Both the position numbers and the translations under genes were made by a program. From assembly GCA_009774655.1 (NCBI GenBank), contig VSOD01000123.1:1-9954 (forward strand): 9,954 nt of DNA, written 5' to 3'. Below are positions 1-6,096 of this stretch, in pieces (positions within the stretch are counted from its first letter, which is position 1; every line of letters starts with the position of its first letter). This stretch comes from Lachnospiraceae bacterium (GTDB taxonomy: Bacteria; Bacillota_A; Clostridia; Lachnospirales; Lachnospiraceae). The notes beneath the pieces were generated by a model. The model did not search any database and was not told the DNA's origin. It worked only from the letters and a program-made list of their open reading frames with translations.

Positions 1-316
1 GCAGAAGGCCATTATCGCCAGAGAGATCGAACTGGATTCCGCTCTCACGATCTTCGTCCAGCCTACCCGCGGTCTGGATATCGGCGCCATCGAGAATATC
101 CACAAACAGATCGTGGACGAGCGCAACAAGGGCAAAGCCATCCTTCTGATCTCTCTGGAGCTGGATGAGGTCATGAATCTGGCGGACACCATCGGCGTGA
201 TCTACAACGGCGCGATCCAGAAGATCGCAGACGCCAGGACACTGACACCGACTGAGGTCGGAGAGTTTATGATGGGCGTCGGCGACAGGAATGCGAACAG
301 ACATGGAAAGGTATAA
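1..316 (+). CDS. nupO: Nucleoside ABC transporter, ATP-binding protein (3' end only)
   Basis: This is the last 104 codons of a two-domain ABC ATPase; the first complete codon is at 2 and the gene starts upstream of the window. It would hydrolyse ATP on the cytoplasmic face to power the two permeases encoded next. The fragment opens at QKAIIAREIE, directly after where the signature loop (GGNQQK in the family) should lie. It continues with VQPTRGLDIGA, the position of Walker B and the D-loop, then LISLELDEV and VIYNGAI, typical of the C-terminal ATPase domain of RbsA/NupO-like proteins. The Walker B Asp-Glu pair is replaced by Val-Gln and the H-loop His by Leu, so this second ATP site looks degenerate. 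That is common in this family, where one site does the catalysis. The Met at 113 is internal, not a start. An 8-base gap to the permease gene shows they are co-transcribed. The family is secure; the substrate (nucleosides) is inferred from the permeases. A simple-sugar transporter is the alternative. Confidence 0.88.
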   Translation, partial: QKAIIAREIELDSALTIFVQPTRGLDIGAIENIHKQIVDERNKGKAILLISLELDEVMNLADTIGVIYNGAIQKIADARTLTPTEVGEFMMGVGDRNANRHGKV

Positions 317-324
317 CAGATACG

Positions 325-1446
325 ATGAAAAATAAGAATAACTTCCTGCATAAATTAATCTTACAGACCATCGGGCATGAGAAAAGACAGCATTATATGA
401 TCCCTGTCTTTACGATCCTGCTCAGCCTGCTCTTCGGTATCCTGGTGATCGCCCTTCTGGGCAAAAACCCGCTGCAGGCTTACTACAATCTGCTGCAGGG
501 CTCCGGCCTGGCGCCGAAAGCCTCCTATGCCGGACACAAGGGCATGATCACGGACTTCACCAGTTTCCTGAACGCACTGACGCCGATGCTGTTTGCGGCA
601 CTGGCGGTACTGATCGCCCTGAAGGCGGGTCTTTTCAATATCGGCGTATCGGGTCAGATGCTGGCTGCCGGCTTCACCGCTACCATTCTCATCGGTTACT
701 CAGATCTTCCGGCAGTGATCGCCAGGCCGTTAGTCGTCCTGACCGGCTTTGTCATCGGCGCGCTGGCCGGTGCACTGGTAGGCTACTTGAAACACCGTTT
801 TAACATCAATGAGGTCGTATCCACGATCATGTTCAACTATATCTTCCAGAATGTGATCAGCTTTCTCATCAACACCTTCTACGTGGATCCCGTCTCCCGC
901 CAGTCCAGAAACGTAGGACAGGCCGGCCGGCTGACCCTCGTGGACGTGGTGGTGGGCGATTACAAGATGGACATCCCGCTGGGTATTCTGGTGGCCGTCA
1001 TCGGCATCGCCGTCACCGCCTTCGTTATGAACAAGACAACCCTCGGCTTCGAGATCAAGGCTGTCGGCAACAGTATCCGCGCCGCACAGTATGCCGGTAT
1101 TCAGGTGGGACGTACCCGTGTACTGGCCATGATGCTTTCCGGCGGATTCGCAGGACTGGCAGGCGTCACCTATTATCTGGGGTATTTTGCCTCCATACAG
1201 CCCAAGGTGCTGGTCAGCACAGGCTACGACGCCATCGCCGTGGCCCTGCTCGGCAACAGCTCTCCTGTCGGCATCATCTTCTCTTCCTTCCTGATCACGG
1301 TCATTTCGAAGGGAAGCACCTATATGAGTTCCACTTCCGGCGTTCAGGCGGAGATCGCTTCCGCCATAACCGGTATCATCCTGCTGTTCTCCGCCTGCGG
1401 CGCTTATGTCAAGTACAAGGTGAACCGCTGGAAAGACGACAGGTAA
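325..1446 (+). CDS. nupP: Nucleoside ABC transporter permease 1 (NupP/YufP-like)
   Basis: A 373-residue inner-membrane permease of the branched-chain amino acid/simple sugar permease superfamily (BPD_transp_2 fold). It would form half of the membrane channel of a nucleoside importer. The cytoplasmic N-terminus is basic, and the first hydrophobic segment is at about 25-46. A soluble stretch (47-80) follows, then several membrane segments between 82 and 355. Recognisable family signatures are FNIGVSGQMLAAGF (104-117), FNINEVVSTIMFNY (159-172) and the ATPase-contacting loop with KAVGNSIRAAQYAGI (245-259). The longer N-terminal part separates it from the shorter partner permease that follows. The start ATG is preceded by GGAAAGG at 305-311, a somewhat long spacing of 13 bases, with the site lying inside the end of the ATPase gene. 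The gene lies 8 bases after the ATPase gene and 75 bases before permease 2. Family assignment is firm; nucleoside specificity rests on the order ATPase, long permease, short permease typical of nupOPQ. Confidence 0.88.
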   Translation: MKNKNNFLHKLILQTIGHEKRQHYMIPVFTILLSLLFGILVIALLGKNPLQAYYNLLQGSGLAPKASYAGHKGMITDFTSFLNALTPMLFAALAVLIALKAGLFNIGVSGQMLAAGFTATILIGYSDLPAVIARPLVVLTGFVIGALAGALVGYLKHRFNINEVVSTIMFNYIFQNVISFLINTFYVDPVSRQSRNVGQAGRLTLVDVVVGDYKMDIPLGILVAVIGIAVTAFVMNKTTLGFEIKAVGNSIRAAQYAGIQVGRTRVLAMMLSGGFAGLAGVTYYLGYFASIQPKVLVSTGYDAIAVALLGNSSPVGIIFSSFLITVISKGSTYMSSTSGVQAEIASAITGIILLFSACGAYVKYKVNRWKDDR

Positions 1447-1470
1447 CCGTCCGTAAGAACATATCAATTT

Positions 1471-1493
1471 GGCCGGGGAATCTGTCCCCTGCC
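1471..1493 (+). other. Intercistronic stem-loop between the two permease genes
   Basis: GGC (1471-1473) and GGGGA (1475-1479) pair with TCCCC (1485-1489) and GCC (1491-1493) around a 5-base loop, with one C/T mismatch. No T-run follows, so it is not an intrinsic terminator. It sits 25 bases after the nupP stop and 17 bases before the ribosome site of nupQ. A role in mRNA processing or in protecting the upstream message is an inference. Confidence 0.55.
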
Positions 1494-1509
1494 GCAGGAG
1501 ACTCGGAAT

Positions 1510-1515
1510 GGAGGA
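1510..1515 (+). promoter_or_regulatory. Ribosome binding site of nupQ
   Basis: GGAGGA six bases before the ATG at 1522 is a near-ideal Shine-Dalgarno sequence. It fixes the start of the second permease and is clearly stronger than the site in front of nupP. Confidence 0.85.
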
Positions 1516-1521
1516 ATTTCA

Positions 1522-2481
1522 ATGAATACGATTATCATAGACGGCTTATCTTTCGCACTTCCGCTGTTCATCATGGCGATCGGCGGTATCTACTGCGAAC
1601 GAAGCGGTATCACCAATCTGGCGATCGAGGGACTGCAGGGGTTCGGCGCCTTCTGCGGCGCGCTGTTTGCAGTCTGCATCGCACAGTATTTTGCAGGCAA
1701 CTCACCGGTTCCCTTCTATCTGGCGATGGTCTTTGCCTTTCTGGGCGGTATGCTCTTTTCTCTGCTGCATGCCATGCTCTGTATCAAATTCAAGGCCAAC
1801 CAAGTGATCAGCGGCGTGGTGATCAACATCCTAGCCATGGCGCTGACAGAATTTCTGACCAAACAGATCAACGCCAGCATCTTCGGCGCAGCTTCCAACA
1901 AGTTCGTGCTGGGCGTATCTGCCCGCATCACCGTACCGGTGCTTTCGAAGATTCCCGTGCTGGGCGCTGTATTTACGAACCTGTACCCCTTTGAGATCGC
2001 CATTGCCCTGATTGCAGTCATCGCCTGGTACATCCTGTATAAGACCAGATTCGGTCTGCATCTGCGTGCCTGCGGCGACAATCCCCATGCAGTGGACGCT
2101 GCCGGCATCGAAGTAAGCCGGGTACGCCTGATTGCCGTTATGGCCTCCGGCGCGCTGTCCGGACTTGGCGGCATCTGTTTTGCCTACTCGATCTCGGCCA
2201 ACTTCTCTTCCAATATCTACTCCGGTTACGGCTATCTGGCCATCGCCGCGCTGATCTTCGGCAACTGGAAGATCATGCCCACACTGGGAGCCTGCCTGCT
2301 GTTCGGCTTCGCCCGCTCCGGCGGTTACGAACTGGTAAAAGTACTGGAAATGCCCAGCAGCTATCAGGATCTTGTGATGGTACTGCCCTATGTGCTCACG
2401 CTGCTGATGCTGATCTTTTTCAGTAAAAAGAATCATTCACCCAAGGCGCTGGGAGAGATTTACGATAAGGGCGCAAGATAA
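1522..2481 (+). CDS. nupQ: Nucleoside ABC transporter permease 2 (NupQ/YufQ-like)
   Basis: A 319-residue integral membrane protein of the same permease superfamily as its upstream neighbour, the likely second half of the nucleoside channel. Signatures are the N-terminal GGIYCERSGITNLAIEG (21-37), shared by the short permeases of this group, FKANQVISGVVINILA (90-105), and the cytoplasmic coupling loop FGLHLRACGDNPHAVDAAGI (177-196). About eight to ten hydrophobic segments run from residue 5 to 300, and the tail is short and charged. Length is normal for the family. The start is set by GGAGGA at 1510-1515. It is the last gene of the operon: only a repeat-rich spacer and a terminator follow. The 3' end of the gene (2477-2481) already belongs to the first copy of a 20-base repeat found again downstream. 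Transport of nucleosides is inferred from family and gene order; the substrate-binding lipoprotein (BmpA type) would be expected upstream of the window. Confidence 0.88.
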   Translation: MNTIIIDGLSFALPLFIMAIGGIYCERSGITNLAIEGLQGFGAFCGALFAVCIAQYFAGNSPVPFYLAMVFAFLGGMLFSLLHAMLCIKFKANQVISGVVINILAMALTEFLTKQINASIFGAASNKFVLGVSARITVPVLSKIPVLGAVFTNLYPFEIAIALIAVIAWYILYKTRFGLHLRACGDNPHAVDAAGIEVSRVRLIAVMASGALSGLGGICFAYSISANFSSNIYSGYGYLAIAALIFGNWKIMPTLGACLLFGFARSGGYELVKVLEMPSSYQDLVMVLPYVLTLLMLIFFSKKNHSPKALGEIYDKGAR

Positions 2482-2578
2482 AGAACGGAAGATAAAAACG
2501 GAATAAAAAGCATAAGACAAATAAAAGGCATAAGACAAAAAACAGGATAAAGAACGGAAGATAAAGAAAACAGGATAA
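2477..2578 (+). repeat. Purine-rich block of nested short direct repeats
   Basis: Three repeat types are interleaved. A 20-base unit occurs exactly at 2477-2496 and 2546-2565. An 18-base unit occurs at 2503-2520 and 2521-2538, in tandem with one mismatch. A 10-base unit, AACAGGATAA, occurs at 2541-2550 and 2569-2578. The + strand is nearly free of C and T and has many TAA triplets, so it is not coding. The first unit overlaps the nupQ stop codon. It looks like local duplication at the end of the operon; function unknown. Confidence 0.75.
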
Positions 2579-2596
2579 CACAGTCATAATCATAAG

Positions 2597-2645
2597 AAAA
2601 GAGACGGTAACAGCTGCATCTACAGCAGGCTGCCGTCTCTTTTTT
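2597..2645 (+). terminator. Intrinsic terminator of the nup operon, probably bidirectional
   Basis: AAAAGAGACGG (2597-2607) pairs perfectly with CCGTCTCTTTT (2633-2643). Inside it, CAGC (2611-2614) pairs with GCTG (2629-2632), leaving TAA bulged, and a T-run ends the + strand arm (2640-2645). On the other strand the stem ends in four T, so it can also stop the convergent phosphatase-like gene, whose stop codon is 18 bases away. No other terminator is seen for either unit. Confidence 0.88.
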
Positions 2646-2662
2646 ATGAGAAGTTCCTGTTC

Positions 2663-3727
2663 TTACTGCAGGATAAACTCCATCAGCACCGGGTCGTGGT
2701 CTGAATACGCATAACCGGTATCCACATGCCGATAAGATCGCACTGTTACATTATCCGAAAGGATAAACCCGTCCAGCGTCACCGTATAGGTCGTCTCCTC
2801 GCTGTAGGGTTCATCGGCACTGCGACATGTATTGTGCGCCACATCGTCTTCTTCGCCGCCGTCATCTATGGCCATCCGAAACCCTTCCGGCAGACTTTCC
2901 CGCGGAAAAGAACAGGCCCATTCCGGAGCGTCCCCGGAAGTTTCCAGTTTCAGGTTATGGTTAAAATCCCCGCCGCAGATCACGTAATTTCCCGCCTCGT
3001 AATCCGCCTGCATATCCTCATAGAGCATGGCAAGCTGCCCGGCACGGATCTCGTCGCTGCTGCCGTAGGCCGACATATGCATATTGTAGAGGCAGAGCGC
3101 TTTTTCGTCCGTCAACGGTATCCGCGAGATGGAATAACAGCGATCCAGATCCACAAACCGGGAGACAGATTCCGATATGGGAAGGCTCCTGCGCACGGCT
3201 GCTGTGATCTTCGCCCCGGAATATGTCACAAGACCGGCCTTATTCTTCCCGTGCGGCTCCCAAGGCGGGAAAAAAAGGAAGGGGGAGTCATAGTTCTGCG
3301 CATAAGTGTAGTAGTATCCTTCCATAAACCGGTTCACCAGCTCCAGTTCATCAATATGATAAGAACGTGTCCCGTCCCTGTCCACTTCCTGCAGCAGCAC
3401 GAAATCCGGATCCGCGTCGTTGATGACGCCTGCCGCTCCACAGACCGCGGCGGTCACACTGTCCGCATCCTTGCCCCAGGACGACTTGCCGCCGTCCATG
3501 AAGAAACTGTATTCGGGCAGATAAGCGCCGAAACCGATATTGTAGGTCATGACCGTATAGGGCTGCCCGGAAACCAGCATCATTTCTTCCCCTTCGGTTT
3601 TATTGACTTCCAAAGTCAATTTATCCGGAAGACGTTCATAGGCAGTGAAGACGTAGATCACGTAGCCTGTGAGCATTAACGCTAAGATGATCAAAATTAT
3701 GGCTGTATACCTGACTGCTTTTTTCAT
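2663..3727 (-). CDS. Membrane-anchored endonuclease/exonuclease/phosphatase family protein
   Basis: A 354-residue protein with a single N-terminal membrane segment (about 7-28, after MKKAVR) and an extracytoplasmic domain of the DNase I-like EEP fold. That fold covers metal-dependent phosphodiesterases, including sphingomyelinases, inositol-phosphate phosphatases and nucleases. The expected catalytic motifs are all present in order: TYNIGF (Asn63), LLQEVD (Glu114), YNMHM (His217), GGDFNH (Asp254, Asn256), LDGF (Asp319) and YSDHDPV (Asp343, His344). It is therefore probably an active enzyme, but the substrate cannot be read from sequence. The reading frame stays open upstream to a TTG at 3799. 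I prefer the ATG at 3727 because AGAGG lies 5-6 bases before it and the signal-anchor then starts directly with the basic MKK. The gene is 171 bases downstream of ktrA on the same strand, and a stem-loop lies in its leader. It ends at the shared terminator. Confidence 0.85.
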   Translation of the reverse strand: MKKAVRYTAIILIILALMLTGYVIYVFTAYERLPDKLTLEVNKTEGEEMMLVSGQPYTVMTYNIGFGAYLPEYSFFMDGGKSSWGKDADSVTAAVCGAAGVINDADPDFVLLQEVDRDGTRSYHIDELELVNRFMEGYYYTYAQNYDSPFLFFPPWEPHGKNKAGLVTYSGAKITAAVRRSLPISESVSRFVDLDRCYSISRIPLTDEKALCLYNMHMSAYGSSDEIRAGQLAMLYEDMQADYEAGNYVICGGDFNHNLKLETSGDAPEWACSFPRESLPEGFRMAIDDGGEEDDVAHNTCRSADEPYSEETTYTVTLDGFILSDNVTVRSYRHVDTGYAYSDHDPVLMEFILQ

Positions 3728-3742
3728 ATTTACCTCTGCGTG

Positions 3743-3769
3743 GATATTGCCGGCCGTGTCTGCAATATC
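3743..3769 (-). promoter_or_regulatory. Inverted repeat in the leader of the phosphatase-like gene
   Basis: GATATTGC (3743-3750) and GCAATATC (3762-3769) form a perfect 8-base inverted repeat around an 11-base spacer that begins CGGCCG. It lies 15 bases upstream of the ATG, just ahead of the ribosome site. It could be an operator or an mRNA stem-loop that affects translation. The same 8-mer followed by CGGCCG material occurs at the ktrB promoter. Confidence 0.5.
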
Positions 3770-3819
3770 TCTGAATACGTGATGGAAATTTACTTCCAAA
3801 CTGATAACTGTTCTTTACG

Positions 3820-3877
3820 GCAGCTGCATGCAGTTCGAACCCCTGCTAAGCGTCCGCTCTCCCATCTTGCAGCGGAC
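3820..3877. other. Palindrome cluster and stem-loop in the ktrA-phosphatase gap
   Basis: The 171-base gap between the ktrA stop and the next gene holds overlapping palindromes: GCAGCTGC (3820-3827), CTGCATGCAG (3824-3833) and TTCGAA (3834-3839). It also holds a perfect 7-base stem, GTCCGCT (3852-3858) with AGCGGAC (3871-3877), around a 12-base loop. No T-run follows the stem in either direction; the T6 on the - strand lies upstream of the stem, right after the ktrA stop. It is thus not a standard intrinsic terminator. I could not find a convincing promoter for the phosphatase-like gene here, so read-through from ktrBA remains possible. Confidence 0.45.
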
Positions 3878-3898
3878 TCCCGCCTTACGAAAAAATGC

Positions 3899-4546
3899 TC
3901 AGATATGGAAGACCTTCTGAATCTGCTTCACCATTCCCAGCACCAGCATGGTCTGTCTGTCCGTGATGCGCGTGTCCGGCGTGACAGTCAGATTCATCTT
4001 GCCGTTTTCCTTAAGTCCCATGATATTGATATTATATTTCTTGCGGACATCCAGCTCACCGACCGTCTTCCCCATCCACTCACCGGGCACCTGCACCTCG
4101 AAGATCGCATGGTCGTCGTCCAGCTCTATATAGTCAAAAATATGATCCGCACTGTAACGGATCGCCACCCAGTCTGCCAGCTGCTTCTCCGGATAGATGA
4201 TCTCGTCCGCTCCGTTTTTCAACAGGAACTTCGCATGTACGTCGCTGGCAGCTCTCGATACGACCAGCTTCGCCCCCAGCTCCTTCAAAAGGGAAGTGGT
4301 TTCCAGAGAACTCTGAAAATCGTCTCCGATAGCCACAATGCAGAAATCGAAATTGCGAATGCCCAGTGACACAAGAAAATCCGGGTTGGTGCTGTCTCCG
4401 ATCTGCGCATTGGTGACAAAAGGCAGGATTGCATCCACCCGTCCCTCTCTTCTGTCCACCGCCATCACCTGATGATTTAACGAGTTAAGTTTCTCCGCGA
4501 TATGCCCGCCGAAACGTCCCAGCCCTACTAATAAAATTGATTTCAT
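3899..4546 (-). CDS. ktrA: Potassium uptake regulatory subunit KtrA (TrkA/RCK family)
   Basis: A 215-residue cytoplasmic protein that assembles as a ring under the KtrB channel and gates K+ uptake according to bound nucleotide. The RCK_N Rossmann domain spans about 1-120, with the dinucleotide loop GLGRFG (8-13), an acidic residue after the second strand (Asp31), and GDSTNPDFL (50-58). The RCK_C (TrkA_C) domain spans about 135-215. Length matches single-unit KtrA/KtrC, not the doubled TrkA of Proteobacteria. The ATG is preceded by AAGGAGAG, with GGAG 12 bases before the start codon and immediately after the ktrB stop. The 18-base gap implies translation from one ktrB-ktrA message. The family is certain. 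The name ktrA rather than trkA is a choice based on length and the partner; K+ versus Na+ dependence is not visible. Confidence 0.92.
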   Translation of the reverse strand: MKSILLVGLGRFGGHIAEKLNSLNHQVMAVDRREGRVDAILPFVTNAQIGDSTNPDFLVSLGIRNFDFCIVAIGDDFQSSLETTSLLKELGAKLVVSRAASDVHAKFLLKNGADEIIYPEKQLADWVAIRYSADHIFDYIELDDDHAIFEVQVPGEWMGKTVGELDVRKKYNINIMGLKENGKMNLTVTPDTRITDRQTMLVLGMVKQIQKVFHI

Positions 4547-4564
4547 AATGTATATACTCTCCTT

Positions 4565-5914
4565 TTATCCTACCATGATCTTCTCCTGCGGGAACTCCGA
4601 TACGTAAGGGTGCTTTGTGGAAAGCGCCGCATAGACAATCGTCATGCCGCCCACACGTCCCAAAAACATCAGAATGATAAGCACCACCTTGGATGCCGCA
4701 CACAAATCCGGTGTGATCCCCAGCGTAACCCCTACCGTCGCGATGGCGGACGCCGCCTCAAACAGCGCCGGCACGATCGGCATATTCTCCGCGCAGCCGA
4801 TAAAGATGCCGCCCGCCAGAAAGAGACTCAGGTACAGAATCAGCACCGTCGCCGCATAATGCGCCGTGTCATTCGGAATCCTTCTGCCGAAGATATGCGC
4901 GTTGGGCCTGCGTCGAAACACCGCCACCGCCGTCGCGAAAAGCACGGCAAGCGTGGTCACTTTCATACCGCCCGCCGTGGAACCGGGTGAGCCGCCGATC
5001 AGCATGAGCAGGATCATGATCATCTGGCCGGACTGCGTCAGCTGCGTCAAGTCCACCGTATTATACCCTGCCGTACGGGTTGTGACCGACTGGAAGAAGG
5101 AAGCAAGGATCCGCTCCCCCACCGACATATCCTCCCAGCCCGGCATACCGAACTCTTTCCAGTAAAAGAAGACTGCCGGAAGCACAATAAGCACCGCGGT
5201 CACGGTCAGCACCACCTTGCTCTGCATACGGTAGCGGCGCAGGTGAAAGCGGTTGCGCTTCACATCATCCCAGGTCAGAAAACCGATACCGCCTACCACG
5301 ATCAGCACCATCACGATCACATTAACAGCCACGTCTCCCGTATAGGAAGTCAGAGACGAATACGGCTCCTTCACCCCCATCAGATCGAAGCCTGCATTGC
5401 AAAAGGACGATATGGAGTGAAACACCGCATACCAGATTCCCCTGACGATGCCAAACTCCGGGATCATAGCCGGAAGCAGCGCCGCAGCGCCAAGCGCCTC
5501 TATGACCACCACCATTTTCAGGATAAATCCTGTCATCCGCACGATACCGCCCATCTGCGGCGCGGCGATCGCCTCCTGCATGGTGCTTCTCTGCATCAGC
5601 CCGATCTTGCGTCCCGAGAGCTTCGTGATAAAGATCGCCACGGTAATGACTCCCAGACCGCCGACCTGGATCAGACACAAGATCACGGTCTGCCCGAAGA
5701 CCGACCAGTATGTAGCCGTATCGTTGGTAATAAGCCCGGTCACACAGGTGGCCGAAGTAGCCGTGAACAGTGCATCCAGAAACGGAGCGCTTCCCGCACC
5801 CGCCCGCGCCCACGGCAGCATCAGCAGAATCGTTCCCGACGCGATCACCCCCAGAAATCCCAAAAGGATGATCTGCGACGATGAAAGACGTCTTCTTTTT
5901 AATGTAATCTTCAT
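4565..5914 (-). CDS. ktrB: Potassium uptake channel subunit KtrB (TrkH family)
   Basis: A 449-residue integral membrane protein of the TrkH/KtrB superfamily, the K+-conducting subunit partnered by KtrA. The fourfold membrane-pore-membrane layout is visible. The four pore loops are SATCVTGL (Gly60), SSFCNAGFDL (Gly175), TTRTAGYNT (Gly283) and AIATVGVTLG (Gly395), so all four selectivity-filter glycines are kept. Other family signatures are GGSPGSTAGGMKVTT (about 307-321), ahead of the last domain, and FLGRVGGMTI near the C-terminus. The basic N-terminus (KITLKRRRLS) is cytoplasmic. The frame also offers a TTG at 5920, but AGGAAG lies 7 bases before the ATG at 5914 and only one base from the TTG, so the ATG is chosen. 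It is the first gene of the ktrB-ktrA unit, with a promoter about 100 bases upstream. Length is normal and nothing looks damaged. Confidence 0.93.
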   Translation of the reverse strand: MKITLKRRRLSSSQIILLGFLGVIASGTILLMLPWARAGAGSAPFLDALFTATSATCVTGLITNDTATYWSVFGQTVILCLIQVGGLGVITVAIFITKLSGRKIGLMQRSTMQEAIAAPQMGGIVRMTGFILKMVVVIEALGAAALLPAMIPEFGIVRGIWYAVFHSISSFCNAGFDLMGVKEPYSSLTSYTGDVAVNVIVMVLIVVGGIGFLTWDDVKRNRFHLRRYRMQSKVVLTVTAVLIVLPAVFFYWKEFGMPGWEDMSVGERILASFFQSVTTRTAGYNTVDLTQLTQSGQMIMILLMLIGGSPGSTAGGMKVTTLAVLFATAVAVFRRRPNAHIFGRRIPNDTAHYAATVLILYLSLFLAGGIFIGCAENMPIVPALFEAASAIATVGVTLGITPDLCAASKVVLIILMFLGRVGGMTIVYAALSTKHPYVSEFPQEKIMVG

Positions 5915-6011
5915 GATCAATCTTCCTGTCAGTCAACTTAATTTCTTATCAAATGCCCATATACCCATACGAATAGTCACAAATAATATAGCACTTTTCC
6001 ACCCTTAAAAC

Positions 6012-6039
6012 ATTATAACAAATGACGAATATATTGCAA
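6012..6039 (-). promoter_or_regulatory. Sigma-A type promoter of ktrB-ktrA
   Basis: Read on the - strand: -35 TTGCAA (6034-6039), a 16-base spacer, and a perfect -10 TATAAT (6012-6017). Transcription would start near 6005, giving an AT-rich leader of about 90 bases before the ATG at 5914. The -35 is the centre of a 12-base palindrome, ATATTGCAATAT (6031-6042), a candidate operator. The leader shows no recognisable c-di-AMP (ydaO) riboswitch, which controls ktrAB in Bacillus. Confidence 0.7.
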
Positions 6040-6043
6040 TATC

Positions 6044-6081
6044 GGCCGGATGTTCTCACCAACTTTTCAATGGGCCGGATG
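6044..6081. repeat. Nine-base direct repeat between addA and the ktrB promoter
   Basis: GGCCGGATG occurs at 6044-6052 and again at 6073-6081, start to start 29 bases apart, in the 176-base gap between the addA stop and ktrB. No stem followed by a T-run is seen downstream of addA, so addA transcripts may run on into ktrBA. The repeats could be tandem protein sites or chance. Confidence 0.4.
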
Positions 6082-6096
6082 CCTGAGACCACAGCG

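Noticed and set aside
730..1467. 245-codon open frame on the - strand opposite nupP
   Set aside because: Asp/His/Gly-rich shadow with no motif; the + strand encodes a clear permease.
2726..3679. 317-codon open frame on the + strand opposite the phosphatase-like gene
   Set aside because: The opposite strand has all EEP catalytic motifs in order. This frame has no motif or ribosome site and is Arg/His-rich.
3728..3799. Upstream TTG start giving a 378-residue phosphatase-like protein
   Set aside because: The 24 extra residues have no good ribosome site, run through the inverted repeat, and would place a soluble segment before the signal-anchor.
3831..3841. GTTCGAAC, which resembles a tRNA T-loop
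   Set aside because: The flanking bases on either strand do not form a T-stem, and no acceptor or anticodon stem is present.
3740..4369. 209-codon + strand frame crossing the ktrA gap
   Set aside because: It overlaps most of ktrA in antisense and has no domain. The open gap part is too short to count as support.
5931..5936. TTGACT on the - strand as a -35 element
   Set aside because: It is only about 16 bases ahead of the ktrB start codon and no -10 follows at the right distance; the TTGCAA/TATAAT pair upstream is far better.
5933..5968. Possible 11-residue leader peptide (ATG at 5968, - strand) ahead of ktrB
   Set aside because: No ribosome binding site precedes it and there is no attenuator structure after it.
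5915..6005. c-di-AMP (ydaO) riboswitch in the ktrB leader
   Set aside because: The leader is short and AT-rich and lacks the conserved G-rich motifs and nested stems of that riboswitch.
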